Assembly (NCBI RefSeq): GCF_014898055.3
Contig: NW_023601543.1
Span: forward strand, 61,021,782 to 61,085,781
Direction: 5' to 3'
From: Talpa occidentalis
Taxonomy: Eukaryota > Chordata > Mammalia > Eulipotyphla > Talpidae
Length of the DNA: 64,000 nucleotides
Below are positions 11,520 through 21,689 of this stretch, piece after piece (positions within the stretch are counted from its first letter, which is position 1; every line of letters starts with the position of its first letter). Below the pieces are notes generated by a model that saw only the letters and a list, made by a program, of their open reading frames with translations, ran no database searches and was not told where the DNA came from. A program made the translations under genes and the position numbers.

Positions 11520-11809
11520 TTTTTTTTTCATATTTTTTTCCTTTTTAAAAAAAAAAGATTTATTTATTTATACAAGAACTGGGGTACAGACCAGAGGTGT
11601 GGGAGGGTGAGAGACTTCACCAGAGACAGAGCAGGGAACAGAACAGGCAGACTGAAGACACTGCTGAGGGGAGCAGCGGGCGAGGCAGGAGAGGTCTGCT
11701 GCGCCGTGTGGGTTTTCTCCCTGGCTGGCTGGGAATCAAACCCGCGCTGCAGAGGCTGCGGGCAGCTTCACAGTGTGGCGTTCAACCCGCTGCGCCACCG
11801 GGGAGGCCC
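11520..11809 (-). mobile_element. tRNA-derived SINE, subfamily B
   Basis: Minus-strand copy flanked by the 10-bp duplication AGTAAGGTAA (11510-11519 and 11810-11819). The tail side is T-rich, with TCTTT plus AATAAA in SINE sense. The head ends in CCGGGGAGGCCC on the plus strand. Confidence 0.92.
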
Positions 11810-11819
11810 AGTAAGGTAA

Positions 11820-12650
11820 ATATTAAATAGTGATTTAGCCAGAAGTAGATAAAATATTAGGGGGAAGGGAGACTGGCATTATGAAAGAATCTTCGAACCT
11901 CAGATTTTATAATAACCTGTAAAATATTAAGATTTAGAGATACGAAGGGAGAGTATTTATTTTCATTTAAGTCTTGTAGCCTGTGTTAAGTTTTGGCCAG
12001 GTAATAGTTACATGAAAAAGAACTTGAGACTTCACTTAGTACTGCATGATACTGTTGTGTATGATTCCAATTTAAAAAAGGAAAGGAAAAATGATGTAGC
12101 TAAGAAAAGTACCAGAGGGGATATAACACAAATTATATTTTGAGTTGCGGGATTGTGGGTGATTATAATTTTCTCTTAGTGTTTATTTTTTCTTCTCCAC
12201 GTTTATAAAATATTTACTCCTGTGTTTTATAAGACAAAGCCAACTTGCTCGCCTTCTCCCAAGGTGAGGGGGGCCTGCTGCAACAGTCTGCTTTTTCTTT
12301 TTGCATAGGACTAACATGAAATCTATAAGTTTCCCTGTTTTCCTGAGTCTCTTTTATGCTCTGTCAGATTCTGACCCTTCCTAGCTACCTTTCTGCTACC
12401 TCTAAAGCCTTAACTGGCTGCTGAGTTGGTTTTGAATAGACAAAAATGAGATTCCTTTTCTAGCTTATGTGTGATCCCCAAAGCTGGGATATGACAGGTG
12501 CTAGCTTTCCTCAGTGGGTCTTTACCTCTTTAATTTGTTTTCTTTTTATTAGATATTTTCTTCTCTTTTGGTCTAAGAAGCAGTTATCTTCCCTAGGCTC
12601 ATATTCTTTATTTATGGTTTAATTATGCCATCCCATAGAGGTTGTGCCTA
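11820..12650. other. Unassigned sequence
   Basis: No gene, RNA or recognisable repeat. Confidence 0.4.
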
Positions 12651-12663
12651 AACTCTGGATCTT

Positions 12664-12949
12664 CTATTTTTTTAATTTATTTTTTATTTATTTTTAAGAT
12701 TTATTTATTTATACAAGAACTGGGGTACAGTCAGAGGCGCGGGAGGGTGAGAGAATTCACCAGAGACAGAGCGGGGAACAAAACAGGCAGAAGGACTGAA
12801 GACACTGCTGAGGGGAGCAGCAGGCGAGACAGGAGAGGTCTGCCGCGCCATGTGGGTTTCTCCCTGGCAGTCTGGGAATTGAACCCGCGCTGCAGAGGAT
12901 GCAGACAGCTTCACATGCCCTCAACCCACTGAGCCACCAGGGAGGCCCC
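12664..12949 (-). mobile_element. tRNA-derived SINE, subfamily B
   Basis: Minus-strand copy flanked by the perfect 13-bp duplication AACTCTGGATCTT (12651-12663 and 12950-12962). Its head faces the head of the plus-strand SINE that starts 29 bp away at 12979, making an inverted pair. Confidence 0.93.
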
Positions 12950-12978
12950 AACTCTGGATCTTTTAAAATCATTTGCAG

Positions 12979-13286
12979 GGCCTCCCCGGTGGCGCAGCGG
13001 TTGAGCGCTGGGTTGCGAAGCTGCCCGCGGCCTCTGTGACACCGGTTCGATCCCCTGCTGCTCCCCGGCCACTGGAGGAGGGTCCCACATGGCGCGCAGA
13101 CCTCTCCTGCCGCCCGCTGCTCCCTCAGCAGTGTACTTCGGTCCTTCTGCCTGCTCTGCTCCCCGCTCTGGCTCTGGTGAATTCTCTCACCCTCCCACGC
13201 TTCTGACTGTACCCAGTGCATGTATAAACAAAACAAACAAAAACAAAACAAATAAATAAAACATGCCTCTATTAAAAAAAAAATAA
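12979..13286 (+). mobile_element. tRNA-derived SINE, young subfamily A
   Basis: Near-consensus head (GGCCTCCCCGGTGGCGCAGC) and B box GGTTCGATCCC; tail AAATAAATAAAACATGCCTC followed by A-rich sequence. The perfect 17-bp duplication TTTAAAATCATTTGCAG lies at 12962-12978 and 13287-13303. The 'ACATGCCTCT' tail is shared with 10662-10973, suggesting a common source locus. Confidence 0.95.
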
Positions 13287-13303
13287 TTTAAAATCATTTG
13301 CAG

Positions 13304-13825
13304 GGGAGACCAGCCCATTTTCTACTGGACCCTGCCCACTCTCCCCTGGTAGCTTCTCACATTAGGTCACCTAGCAATGAGCTGGCTCAGCAGAAGATGC
13401 TGTAAAATCCCCTGCAAAGGTATGCAAACTCCCCCGTGTGCCTGATGTTTGAGAGTGAGATGTTCCTCTCTCAGAAAGGTCTTACTCTATATGAACTAAA
13501 GGATGTTCATTTACAACACCAGTTAGAGTCTCTGTGTCTTCCCAACTTATAAAAATCTGGGATGTCATTGTGGCAAAGGGGGTCCTATCCTGAGGCACAT
13601 CCATGGTGCATCCAGTTATATCCAGCCCGAAAGAATATTTGTCTCAACAATGAGCACCTGAAGTTCACATAATGCTATAGTGCAATGCTACGTCAATAAA
13701 AAATAAAGTAAAAATAATATTTCTTTTGAGGTGGATTCAGGATACTCCATCTCCCGAGCTCTGATGCTCCCACAGGCAGCAAGCAGGGCTGCAGTCTGAA
13801 AGGGCGGGTTCACACATATTGGAAG
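13304..13825. other. Unassigned sequence
   Basis: No gene or recognisable repeat apart from an AT-rich AATAAA-containing stretch near 13695-13720. Confidence 0.4.
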
Positions 13826-13839
13826 CTGGATCTGGTATT

Positions 13840-14095
13840 TTTTTTTAAGATTATTTTTATTTATTTATTTATTTATTTATACATACATACATACATACAT
13901 ACATACATACATACATACAAGCACTGGGTACAGTCAGAAGCGCCGGAGGGTGAGAGAATTCACCAGAGCCAGAGCAGGGAGCAGAGCAGGCAGAAGGACT
14001 GAAGGCCGGGGAGCAGCCAGGGATCAAATCAGCGCTGCAGAGGCTGCGGGCAGCTTCGCAATCCAGTGCTCAACCGCTGCGCCACTGGGGAGGCC
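13840..14095 (-). mobile_element. tRNA-derived SINE, subfamily A, internally deleted, with expanded tail
   Basis: Minus-strand copy flanked by the 14-bp duplication CTGGATCTGGTATT (13826-13839 and 14096-14109). The usual middle block (the segment containing 'CTGCTGAGGGGAGCAG' and the 'GGTCTGCGCGCCATG' region on the plus strand) is missing, leaving a short body. The tail has grown into (TTTA)n followed by about ten ATAC units (13879-13919). Confidence 0.92.
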
Positions 14096-14109
14096 CTGGA
14101 TCTGGTATT

Positions 14110-14715
14110 AATGGCACCAGGGGTTCAGGCGGGCCCTTGCAGATGGTTGCTGCTATTGCAAACTGATCAGCAAGAAAATAAATGTAATCAGATAATGGGT
14201 ATGGCCGTATCTTTTTTATTCCCAGCTAGAGTACTGATGGAGAGTAATAGAAGTATCCTCACGTTTAGATGTCAAGCAACAGGGAGAATTCACCACAAAT
14301 GGAACCTATTACCTATTAATGTCCTCTGTAAGTTTGTTTGTTTGTTTATTTATTTATTTGTAATCTGCACTCTCTGATTGAGAGCAGTCCTGTAGTGCAG
14401 GTCAGCCTGGGTCACGTCCCTGTGTATATAGTGCTAGAACTGTAACCATTATTTAGGAAGACAAGATACATGGGGGGAGGGGTTGCTGATATACCTTATT
14501 ATCTCACCTTCTCCTACGGGATCGATCAGAGTCTAATCTTCAACCAGTACTCTTGCTTGAAAGGTCCCCAAAGTAAAGGTGTGTAGAGAAGACAGCTCCC
14601 ACCAATAAGAGTTAACAATTAGTAGCTTGCATTGGATTATGTGAAGCCCCTTGCTAACTTTTTTCAGAAGGCTACCTCAGAAATTGGTTAAGTATCAGTA
14701 ACCTGCCCTTTAGAA
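14110..14715. other. Unassigned sequence
   Basis: No gene. There is a TTTG/TTTA run at 14335-14360 that is not attached to a SINE body. Confidence 0.4.
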
Positions 14716-14719
14716 CCTA

Positions 14720-14885
14720 GCTGCTCATCCGGGGTCTGTGGACTGACAGCATTAGTATCACCTGGGAACTTGCTAGAAATGCATATTCTCTGGCCACACC
14801 CTGAACCTACTGAATCAGAATCTGACTTCTAACAATGTCCCTAGGTAATGCATATGCAAGTTAGCACTTGGGAAGATGTGGCCCG
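14720..14885 (+). mobile_element. MER5-like hAT-Charlie fragment
   Basis: Contains 'ATCACCTGGGAACTTGCTAG', 'AAATGCATATTCT', 'CTACTGAATCAGAATCT' and 'TTCTAACAATGTCC', in the order expected of the mammalian-wide non-autonomous DNA transposon MER5A. It is diverged and lacks clean terminal repeats. Confidence 0.75.
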
Positions 14886-15355
14886 AGCCTTTAGTCTTTG
14901 ATCAAGCAAGGAGCTTGCTCAGGCTGCCTTGTGTCCTCAGCTTCGTGCATTGGAGTAAGTTCAGAGATGTTAAAACCTCTCCTTAGAAAGGGTTTAATTA
15001 AAAAGGCACCAGATGTAGATAAACTGGCCCTGTTTCTGTCTTCAGTTCCTTTAGACAGAGTCTCTTTTTTGGCTGTCAGGATTCACAGAGAAACCAGGAG
15101 GACTTAATGGTCCTATACCAGACTCATTGTTTGGTAGTGTTATCACTAGTCAAGATTGTTAGCCTCAGAAAACAGACTCTCCATTTCTTGAATGGAGGAC
15201 AGGCCGATGGGTTATGGTGGATGGCTTAGACTTGACAATCTGCTGTGAAGGATTTTTGATCTTTTGAAGAAAGGAAATGAAGATGTTTTCATTCTTCCCT
15301 GAATAATATTAGTGTTCCACTTCAATGTAAATAGCAAAAGCCCCAAGAAATAAAT
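14886..15355. other. Unassigned sequence
   Basis: No gene or recognisable repeat. Confidence 0.4.
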
Positions 15356-15392
15356 ATTTGTATTAGGGTTCTCTAGGGAAGCCAAACTGGTA

Positions 15393-15423
<31 letters not shown>

Positions 15424-15695
15424 GATCTTTATATATAGATAGATACACACAATCTTTAGAGAGAGATTGAGATAGGAATTGATTGTGATTATAGAAGCTG
15501 GCAAGTCCAAAATGTGCAACTCAAGCCTGAAGGCCCTCTTAGCAAAATTACTTCTTGGTTAGGGGAGGTCAGTTTCATTGTATTTAGGCCTTCCCCTGAG
15601 TGGATACCCACCTATATATGGAGGAATATTATTTGGCCAAATGTCTGGACAGTGTGATGCAGCCAAGGTGACACATAAAATTAACCTCACAGTAT
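15356..15695 (+). repeat. Old L1M-type 3' end with (GT)n
   Basis: Starts with TATTAGGGTTCTCTAGGGAA, includes a (GT)14 microsatellite at 15393-15420, then 'GCTGGCAAGTCCAAAATGTG' and ends with 'TGACACATAAAATTAACC'. This order is common to an old mammalian L1 3' region; the exact subfamily was not determined. Confidence 0.6.
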
Positions 15696-16565
15696 GTCTT
15701 TATCCACTGTTCTCTTCTTGAGTGATGACTCCTTTAAACTGCCCACAGTTGACTCCCAGAACTTTATCTTGAGTCTGTCCTCTAATTTATTGCAGGCTCA
15801 TCCATTCCACTGACAGTTCAAATTCACATGTCCCCTGCCTGCCCTCCGCCCCACCCTGTTTTCTTGTATTCAGGATCACAGTTAAGGATACCTTTTTGTC
15901 CAACTAGTCATGTAAGTCAGTAACCTGAGAATATCTTCATCTGTTTCATCACCAACTCTGTTCCATGCCCTCACTGCCATCAAAGGAAAATGTTCCACTT
16001 ACACAGTGCATGCCAAGGAGATACCAATATTGAGTGTTGGCAGTCATCTAACCCGCTAGAGCTGACAAAAGACCATGTGGGTAAGTTAGAGAATGGCTGC
16101 AACTCACTATGCTCAATATCCTGAGTGGAAAGCTGTAAGACTTGAGTAAATCAAACTTGTCAGACCTATGGATTCATTCTGTTTTATCGGAAGTGCTAGT
16201 GTTTAATCCTCAATTAGCATAAGCACTATGAAATCCCCTTCTGGCACTTAAAAATACATACTTTTTTTTTTTTAACCCTCAGTGAACAAAGCAGTGCATT
16301 TCTTCACTAACATGTAGCCTTTTTCATGGAAACCTAATAGACTCAACTTTATAAATTTTAATATCTGATGGTTTTTATTTAATTCTTTGATACTTCTAAA
16401 ATCCAGTTCTATTGTTTTTTTGAACCTTCTAAATATGTATCAGACATATCCCAAATATCATTACTGTGGTTCAAATTCTATTTTCTTGCCTGGACTCTGG
16501 TAAATTCTCCCTAACTATAGGTTTTCATATTGTCACCTTGCTGCCCTAACCACTCTCATTTCCTT
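15696..16565. other. Unassigned sequence
   Basis: No gene or clear repeat; AT-rich from 16200 onward. Confidence 0.4.
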
Positions 16566-16698
16566 CTAGAATGAGAAAAAATCCTGAAGGGTAGGATTCA
16601 CTTGCTTCTACCTCAGGGCCAACCCACGTGACTTTGCAGGGAAAATGGGGAAGCAAAGCCTGACAGTACTCACCTTTTCCTGACTCCTCTGTCCTCCA
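16566..16698 (+). repeat. Direct repeat, copy 1 of 2
   Basis: A 133-bp segment starting CTAGAATGAGAAAAAATCCT and ending GACTCCTCTGTCCTCCA, closely similar (roughly 85-90% by eye) to 18847-18978 in the same orientation. It ends 33 bp before the target duplication of the intervening L1. It may be two copies of one interspersed family or a local duplication. Confidence 0.8.
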
Positions 16699-16744
16699 GC
16701 TTCTTATGTTGGATGCAAACTATGTTCAAAATTCTAGAAGACTA

Positions 16745-18384
16745 TTTTTTATTTTATATAATTCTTACATCATTTTTCATTTTTGCACAATCTATGCATT
16801 TTCATTTTGGTTATATTCCCCATACAATTGCACCCCCCTTATTTTGACCCTAATCCTTCTTCTCCCCCGCCCCCCGTAGTGTGTCTCTGGTTTATAGTTG
16901 CTTGTTAATTTTGATTTTTTCTTTATTATAGTTAGCCTTTTCCTGGTCCCTTATTTAGGTTTTCTAAATTCCTGCTATGAGTGAGACCATCCAGTATTTT
17001 TCTTTTCTTTCTGGCTTATTTCACTGAGCATGATCCTTCCTTGCTCCATCCATGTTGCTGCAAATGGCATGAGTTTATCTTTTTTGATTGCTGAGTAATA
17101 TTCCATTGTGTATATATACCACATCTTCTTGATCCAATTGTCTATTTTGGGGCATTTGCGTTGTTTCCAAAACTTAGCTATTGTAAATAGTGCTGCTATA
17201 AACATAGGGGTGCAGGTGCCCTTTGAATTAATGATTCTGTGTCCTTTGGGTAAATACCTAGGAGTGGAATTGCTGGATCATATGGAAGCTCTATCTTTAG
17301 TAGGTTGAGAAATCTCCACACAGCTTTGTACTCCCACCAGCAGTGAAGGAGAGTTCCTTTTTCTCCACATCCTCGCCAACATTTGTTGTTGCTAGCTTTT
17401 TTAATATGTGCCATTCTCACTGGTGTGAGATGGTATCTCATTGTAGTTTTGATTTGCATTTCCCTGATTACAAGTGATGTTGAACATTTTTTCATATACC
17501 TGTTGGCCATTTGCATTTCCTCTTTGGAGAAGTTTCTTTTTAGCTCTTCTGCCCATTTTTGGACTGGATTATTTTCTTTGTTTTTGTTGAGTCTCATCAG
17601 CTCTTTGTAGATTTTTGTGATCAGTTCTTTATCATTAGTGTTGTGTGCAAAAATGTTCTCCCAGTTGGTGGGGTTTCTCTTTGTTTTGGTTATTGTCTCT
17701 TTTGCTGTTCAGAAGCTCTTTAATTTGATGTAGTCCCAGCTGTTTATCTTTGCCTTCACTATCACTGCTTTGGGTGATGTGTCTGTAAAGATGTCTTTGA
17801 GGTGCATGTCATGTAGTGTTTCGCCTATATTTCCTTCTATATATTTTATGGTTTCAGGTCTTTTGTCTAGTTCTTTAATCCATTTTGAGTTGTTTTTTTC
17901 TGCATGGTGTGAAGTAATAGTCAAGTTATTCTTTTGCATGTAGTGCCCCAGTTTTCCCAGCACCATTTATTGAACAAACTTTCTTTGCTGCAGTGCATAT
18001 TCTTTGCTTCTTTGTCAAAGATTAGTTGACCATGAATTTGTGGGTTTATGTCTGGATTTTCTATTTGGTTCCATTGGTCCATGTGTCTGTCCTTGTTCCA
18101 ATACGATGCAGTTTTGATTATTATGGCTTTGTAGTATAGTTTGAAATCTGGGAGTGTGATGCCTCCATTCCCTTCTCTTTTTTCAGGAGAGTTTTGTCTA
18201 TTAGGGGTTTTTGGTGGCTCCATATGAATTTCATCAATATTTGTTCTATTTCTTTGAAGAATGACATTGAAATTTTGATTGGAATAGCATTGAATATGTA
18301 GATTGCTTTTGGCAGGATGGCCATTTTGATAATGTTAATTCTTCCAATCCATGAGCAGGGGATGTCTTTCCATTTCTTTGTGTC
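16745..18384 (-). mobile_element. 5'-truncated LINE-1, ORF2 C-terminal part and 3' UTR
   Basis: About 1.64 kb, 3' end at 16745. The 13-bp duplication TTCTAGAAGACTA lies at 16732-16744 and 18385-18397. Minus-strand frames (16975-17205, 17196-17597, 17709-17966, 17921-18223, 18121-18405) carry L1 ORF2 C-terminal motifs such as [34 protein letters not shown] and [19 protein letters not shown], but frameshifts and stops split them. It lacks the endonuclease and most of the reverse transcriptase, so it is dead. The 3' UTR reads as a G-rich stretch on the minus strand near 16865-16880. Confidence 0.95.
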
Positions 18385-18397
18385 TTCTAGAAGACTA

Positions 18398-18644
18398 ATT
18401 AACATCCTTCAAGAGCTGCTTTTCTTTCTCAGACACTGAGCCTCATGTGTCATATTAACTACTTTTCAGCTTCAGTTGAACTGCTAAGTCTTGCCTTACA
18501 ACATATTTTTTGGTGGTACGGAATTAGTCATGGTCCTGCCTAAAAACACGTGAACAACTTTCATGTCAGTCATGCCTGTTATTCCAAATCTTTGTTTTTT
18601 TTTTTTACTTGAGCTCAGTCTTTGAGGATGAATGTGATATCAAC
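18398..18644. other. Unassigned sequence
   Basis: No recognisable feature; T9-10 run near 18596-18606. Confidence 0.4.
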
Positions 18645-18980
18645 GTGTTATAGCAGGCAGGGTCCTAGTAGGAAACAGACGACAAGCAAATTAGATTCTT
18701 TTAAGGAGGGCTTATTTACAAAGGGTTTAATCAAAATATAGATGAGTAAAGAGAACATCAAGAGATAGTGTAGGAGCTCAAGACTAGAAATTTTATTGCT
18801 ACCACTTGATCAAAAAAGGCGAGGGAGAAGGAACCACTGCTGAAAACTAGAATGAGAAAAAATCCTGTAAGGTAGGATTCACTTGCTTCTACCTGAGGGC
18901 CAGCTCAAGTACCTTCCAGGGAAGATGGGGAAGAAAAGCCTGACAGCACTCACCTTTTCCTGACTCCTCTGTCTTCCATT
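18645..18980 (+). repeat. Old interspersed repeat (L1M 3'-end type) including direct repeat copy 2
   Basis: Begins 'AGCAGGCAGGGTCCTAGTAG' with 'GGGCTTATTTACAAAGGG' following, a layout seen at the 3' ends of old L1M elements (a similar start is at 62145). Positions 18847-18978 match 16566-16698. Confidence 0.55.
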
Positions 18981-19217
18981 CTACACAGACCACCACGGGA
19001 AGGAAAAGAGTAGAAAGTGGAGCTGGAGGGAAATGGAAAAAAAAAACAAAAAAACAACAAAACAACCTCGGATATCGTTCCAAAAAATGTGTGTATTGGC
19101 CTGCCCTTAGTTTTTCGTCATTTGAGTACATGTGGTTTGCATCTCCCATAGACTGAATGTCTCAGGGGGAGACATTTACCCAGCTTTAGATCCACCAAGT
19201 CTAGAATCTCAAAAGTT

Positions 19218-19429
19218 TTCAACAAGTTTAGCTGATCAGGTTCACCTTTCTCTCTCCCTATACTTGGAAGTGCCCCTCTTGAATGACTGTCTCTTGTTGC
19301 TCTTGTGTCTGGCGTGTCTCTTGTTCAACAAGTTTAGCTGATCAGGTTCACCTTTCTCTCTCCCTATACTAGGAAGTGCCCCTCTTGAATGACTGCCTCT
19401 TGTTGCTCTTGTGTCCGGCGTGTCTCTTG
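19218..19429 (+). repeat. 106-bp tandem duplication
   Basis: Unit 1 (19218-19323) and unit 2 (19324-19429) both start TTCAACAAGTTTAGCTGATC and end GGCGTGTCTCTTG. I count three substitutions between them, so the duplication is fairly recent. It has no coding content. Confidence 0.95.
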
Positions 19430-19950
19430 GTCCCAGGCTGCTACAAAGTCACAAAATGCTAAGCTGGGTCCTGAATTGAGGTGGGGACCTAGGAATCAAA
19501 GCCAGGTATCCCTTCTTTTCTGTTCTGGGCATCTAGAAGAAGGACATTCCCACTAAATAGTCTTTTGCTGCCATCTTCTGGTATCCTGTCAGCACAACCA
19601 AGACTCTTAGGAAATTGAAATAGTGCCTCACAGCAGACTTTGTTAAAAAACAAGCAGGACCTGACGCTCCTAGTCCCTTGTTAGTCAGTGGACAAAAAAA
19701 TCTAATATTCAAGAAACAGTAAAATAAAATGTTCTGGACTTTAATTTCCAAACCCTTAATCTTGATTTCTTTCTATTACTATAGCTTTAAGGAAAGACTG
19801 AAATGCTGACTAGCTACAGCCATCTTTTCCTGTCCATTGACATCTGTGCTATGACTGCAGTCATAGAAGCTTGCGTATAATACAAGGATATAGCAGACTG
19901 CTACACTCTTGAGTGGTTGCTCAGTGGATAGTAACTGGCTTGCAGGGTTT
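19430..19950. other. Unassigned sequence
   Basis: No gene or recognisable repeat. Confidence 0.4.
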
Positions 19951-20062
19951 TTCATTTTTTTTAATTGTGCTGAAAATACATAATAGAAAATTTACTATCT
20001 TAACCACCTTTAAGTGCACAATGCAGTCGCATTAAGTGCATTCACATTTTTGTGCAACCATC
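19951..20062 (+). mobile_element. Old L1M 3' UTR, part 1
   Basis: Contains 'TTTTTTTTAATTGTGCTGAA', 'ACTATCTTAACCACCTTTAA' and 'TTGTGCAACCATCATTACCA', the order found in the 3' UTR of old mammalian L1M elements. It resumes at about 20689 and again after the LTR at 21287. Confidence 0.75.
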
Positions 20063-20688
20063 ATTACCATTTGTGGAAGTGCAAAAGAAATCATCCCGTA
20101 CCCCTCTGCATTCTTCTTGAGTTGGACAAGTAATTAAACCAGTGTCAGGTGGGGAAGCAAAGGAAAAACAATAACATATGTATGGTTGTAAATTCTATAG
20201 AATGATGGAGGAGACCAGAAATACTAGTCTTGTATTTTGGGACCTGGAGCATAAAAGACACAGAGGAGGTGACTTCTTCCTTACTGAGAGTGAAGATGAG
20301 ATTCTTAGAGAGAACATAATTACATAATTACTAGAACTGGCTGAGACCCCCAAACTGAATTCTTCTAGGTCATTAAAGGGGAAGCAGTGATTGCTTCTTC
20401 CATTAGGAAAAGGACAGAAATGTAGGGCATATTGATCTCTTTTTCAATTAGAGAAGTGAACTTAAGAACAGAAGCTTCTTCTAGTCTTTAGGGCCCTCAC
20501 TGCTCTCAGCTCAAAGCAATCTGCATGTTTTAAGTATGGCAGTAGACTCTGGAGGCTCGCAGGGCCTTGATTGATCTGTAGTCCCCATACCAAGGTGGCA
20601 AGAGGCCTATTCTGGGTGTATTGAGAGACCGCCATCTGACCATTGGCAGGGAGGCAGGGATGGGGGGCTCTTTGTAGTCATTTTCAGA
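20063..20688. other. About 625 bp interrupting an old L1 3' UTR; origin unknown
   Basis: The L1M 3' UTR breaks off after 'ACCATCATTACCATT' and resumes with 'GAATTTTTTCATCATCTC' near 20689. The intervening segment can be read as TG...CA, but no matching target duplication or known family was recognised. It contains no reading frame of note. Confidence 0.4.
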
Positions 20689-20814
20689 ATTTTTTCATCA
20701 TCTCAAACAGAAAATTGGTACCCGTTAAAGAACAACTCCCCATCTATCCCTCCTTTCAGCCCCTGGCAAACACCACTTTATCTTCTATCCCTATACATTT
20801 GATAACTCTGGAGC
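20689..20814 (+). mobile_element. Old L1M 3' UTR, part 2
   Basis: Contains 'AACAACTCCCCATCTATCCC' and 'AGCCCCTGGCAAACACCACT', the next part of the same L1M 3' UTR, up to 'GATAACTCTGGAGC' where the solo LTR begins. Confidence 0.8.
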
Positions 20815-21286
20815 TGTTATAGAGCAACCCCGATATTAAACGGGTTCCTGGCTGTGGGTCCTCACCCGCACGCTTTAAAGGGACTTATGAATACTCTACT
20901 ACAGACACACGCAAAAGGGTTAATAAAAGGTTTATTTACAAGAGAAAAAGAAATAAGGAAAATGTACAACTCAGGGAGAAAATAGGGAAATAAAGTCTTT
21001 AATGCGTCCTACCCGATCCGACGACGTGGAAACCCCAAAGTCACTCTCAGAGCTAGACGGACGCCGCGAGCTGGCCGAGGGCCCCAAAATGGAGAGAGCC
21101 CCAAAGCCCACATGTCTGCCTTTTGTATCCACCTGGCTGCTTAACCCCACCCTCAGGTCCCAGCCACCTTCCCTTTAGTGGTGATGGGATTTGGAGTTCC
21201 CAGTGTCTTTGGCTTTGACCTGGGGTGGGGGTGGAGTCCACAAAGCCTGTATGGAATTTGCTTTGGGGCAGCCTTTTCCCCTAACA
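20815..21286 (-). mobile_element. Solo LTR, family 1, inverted copy
   Basis: A 472-bp reverse copy of the family at 2649-3132: it begins TGTTATAGAGCAACCCCGAT and ends TTTTCCCCTAACA on the plus strand. It splits an old L1M 3' UTR: the flanks 'ACTCTGGAGC' and 'GTACCTCATATAAGTG' are adjacent in ordinary L1M copies. The expected 4-bp duplication reads GAGC on the left and GTAC on the right, so one side has probably mutated. No internal retroviral sequence is attached. Confidence 0.9.
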
Positions 21287-21450
21287 GTACCTCATATAAG
21301 TGATATCATGTATTTGTTATTTTGTGAATGGCTTTTTTCTTTAACTTAGATAATGCCCCCAAGGTTTATTCTTATTGCAGCATATGTCAGAATTTCCTTC
21401 TTTTTTGTAGTCTGAATAATATTCCATTTTATGCCTATAAATGTGCAGAA
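21287..21450 (+). mobile_element. Old L1M 3' UTR, part 3
   Basis: Continues 'GTACCTCATATAAGTGATAT', then 'AAGGTTTATTCTTATTGCAG' and 'CTGAATAATATTCCATTTTA', in the order found in old L1 copies. Confidence 0.75.
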
Positions 21451-21689
21451 AAGTAAAGAATATATTGAGCAATTTTTTTTTAAATGCCAGAGAAAATAGA
21501 CAATTTTGAGAACTGAAATATTGTAAATGTAGTTAAATTCCCTTTATCCACCTCTATATCCCTTTCTCTTTCCCCTTTGCCCAAAGGCAAATAGTGTGCT
21601 GAAGTTGGTGTTTTTCTTCCATTGTATATTTTAATATTTTGTTACATATTTAATTTTCCAAAAACTACATATAGTATCGTTCTTTTATG

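Noticed and set aside
2228..13919. CRISPR-like or satellite arrays from the (ATTT)n and (ATAC)n runs
   Set aside because: These are expanded A-rich tails of SINEs without spacers or larger periodicity.
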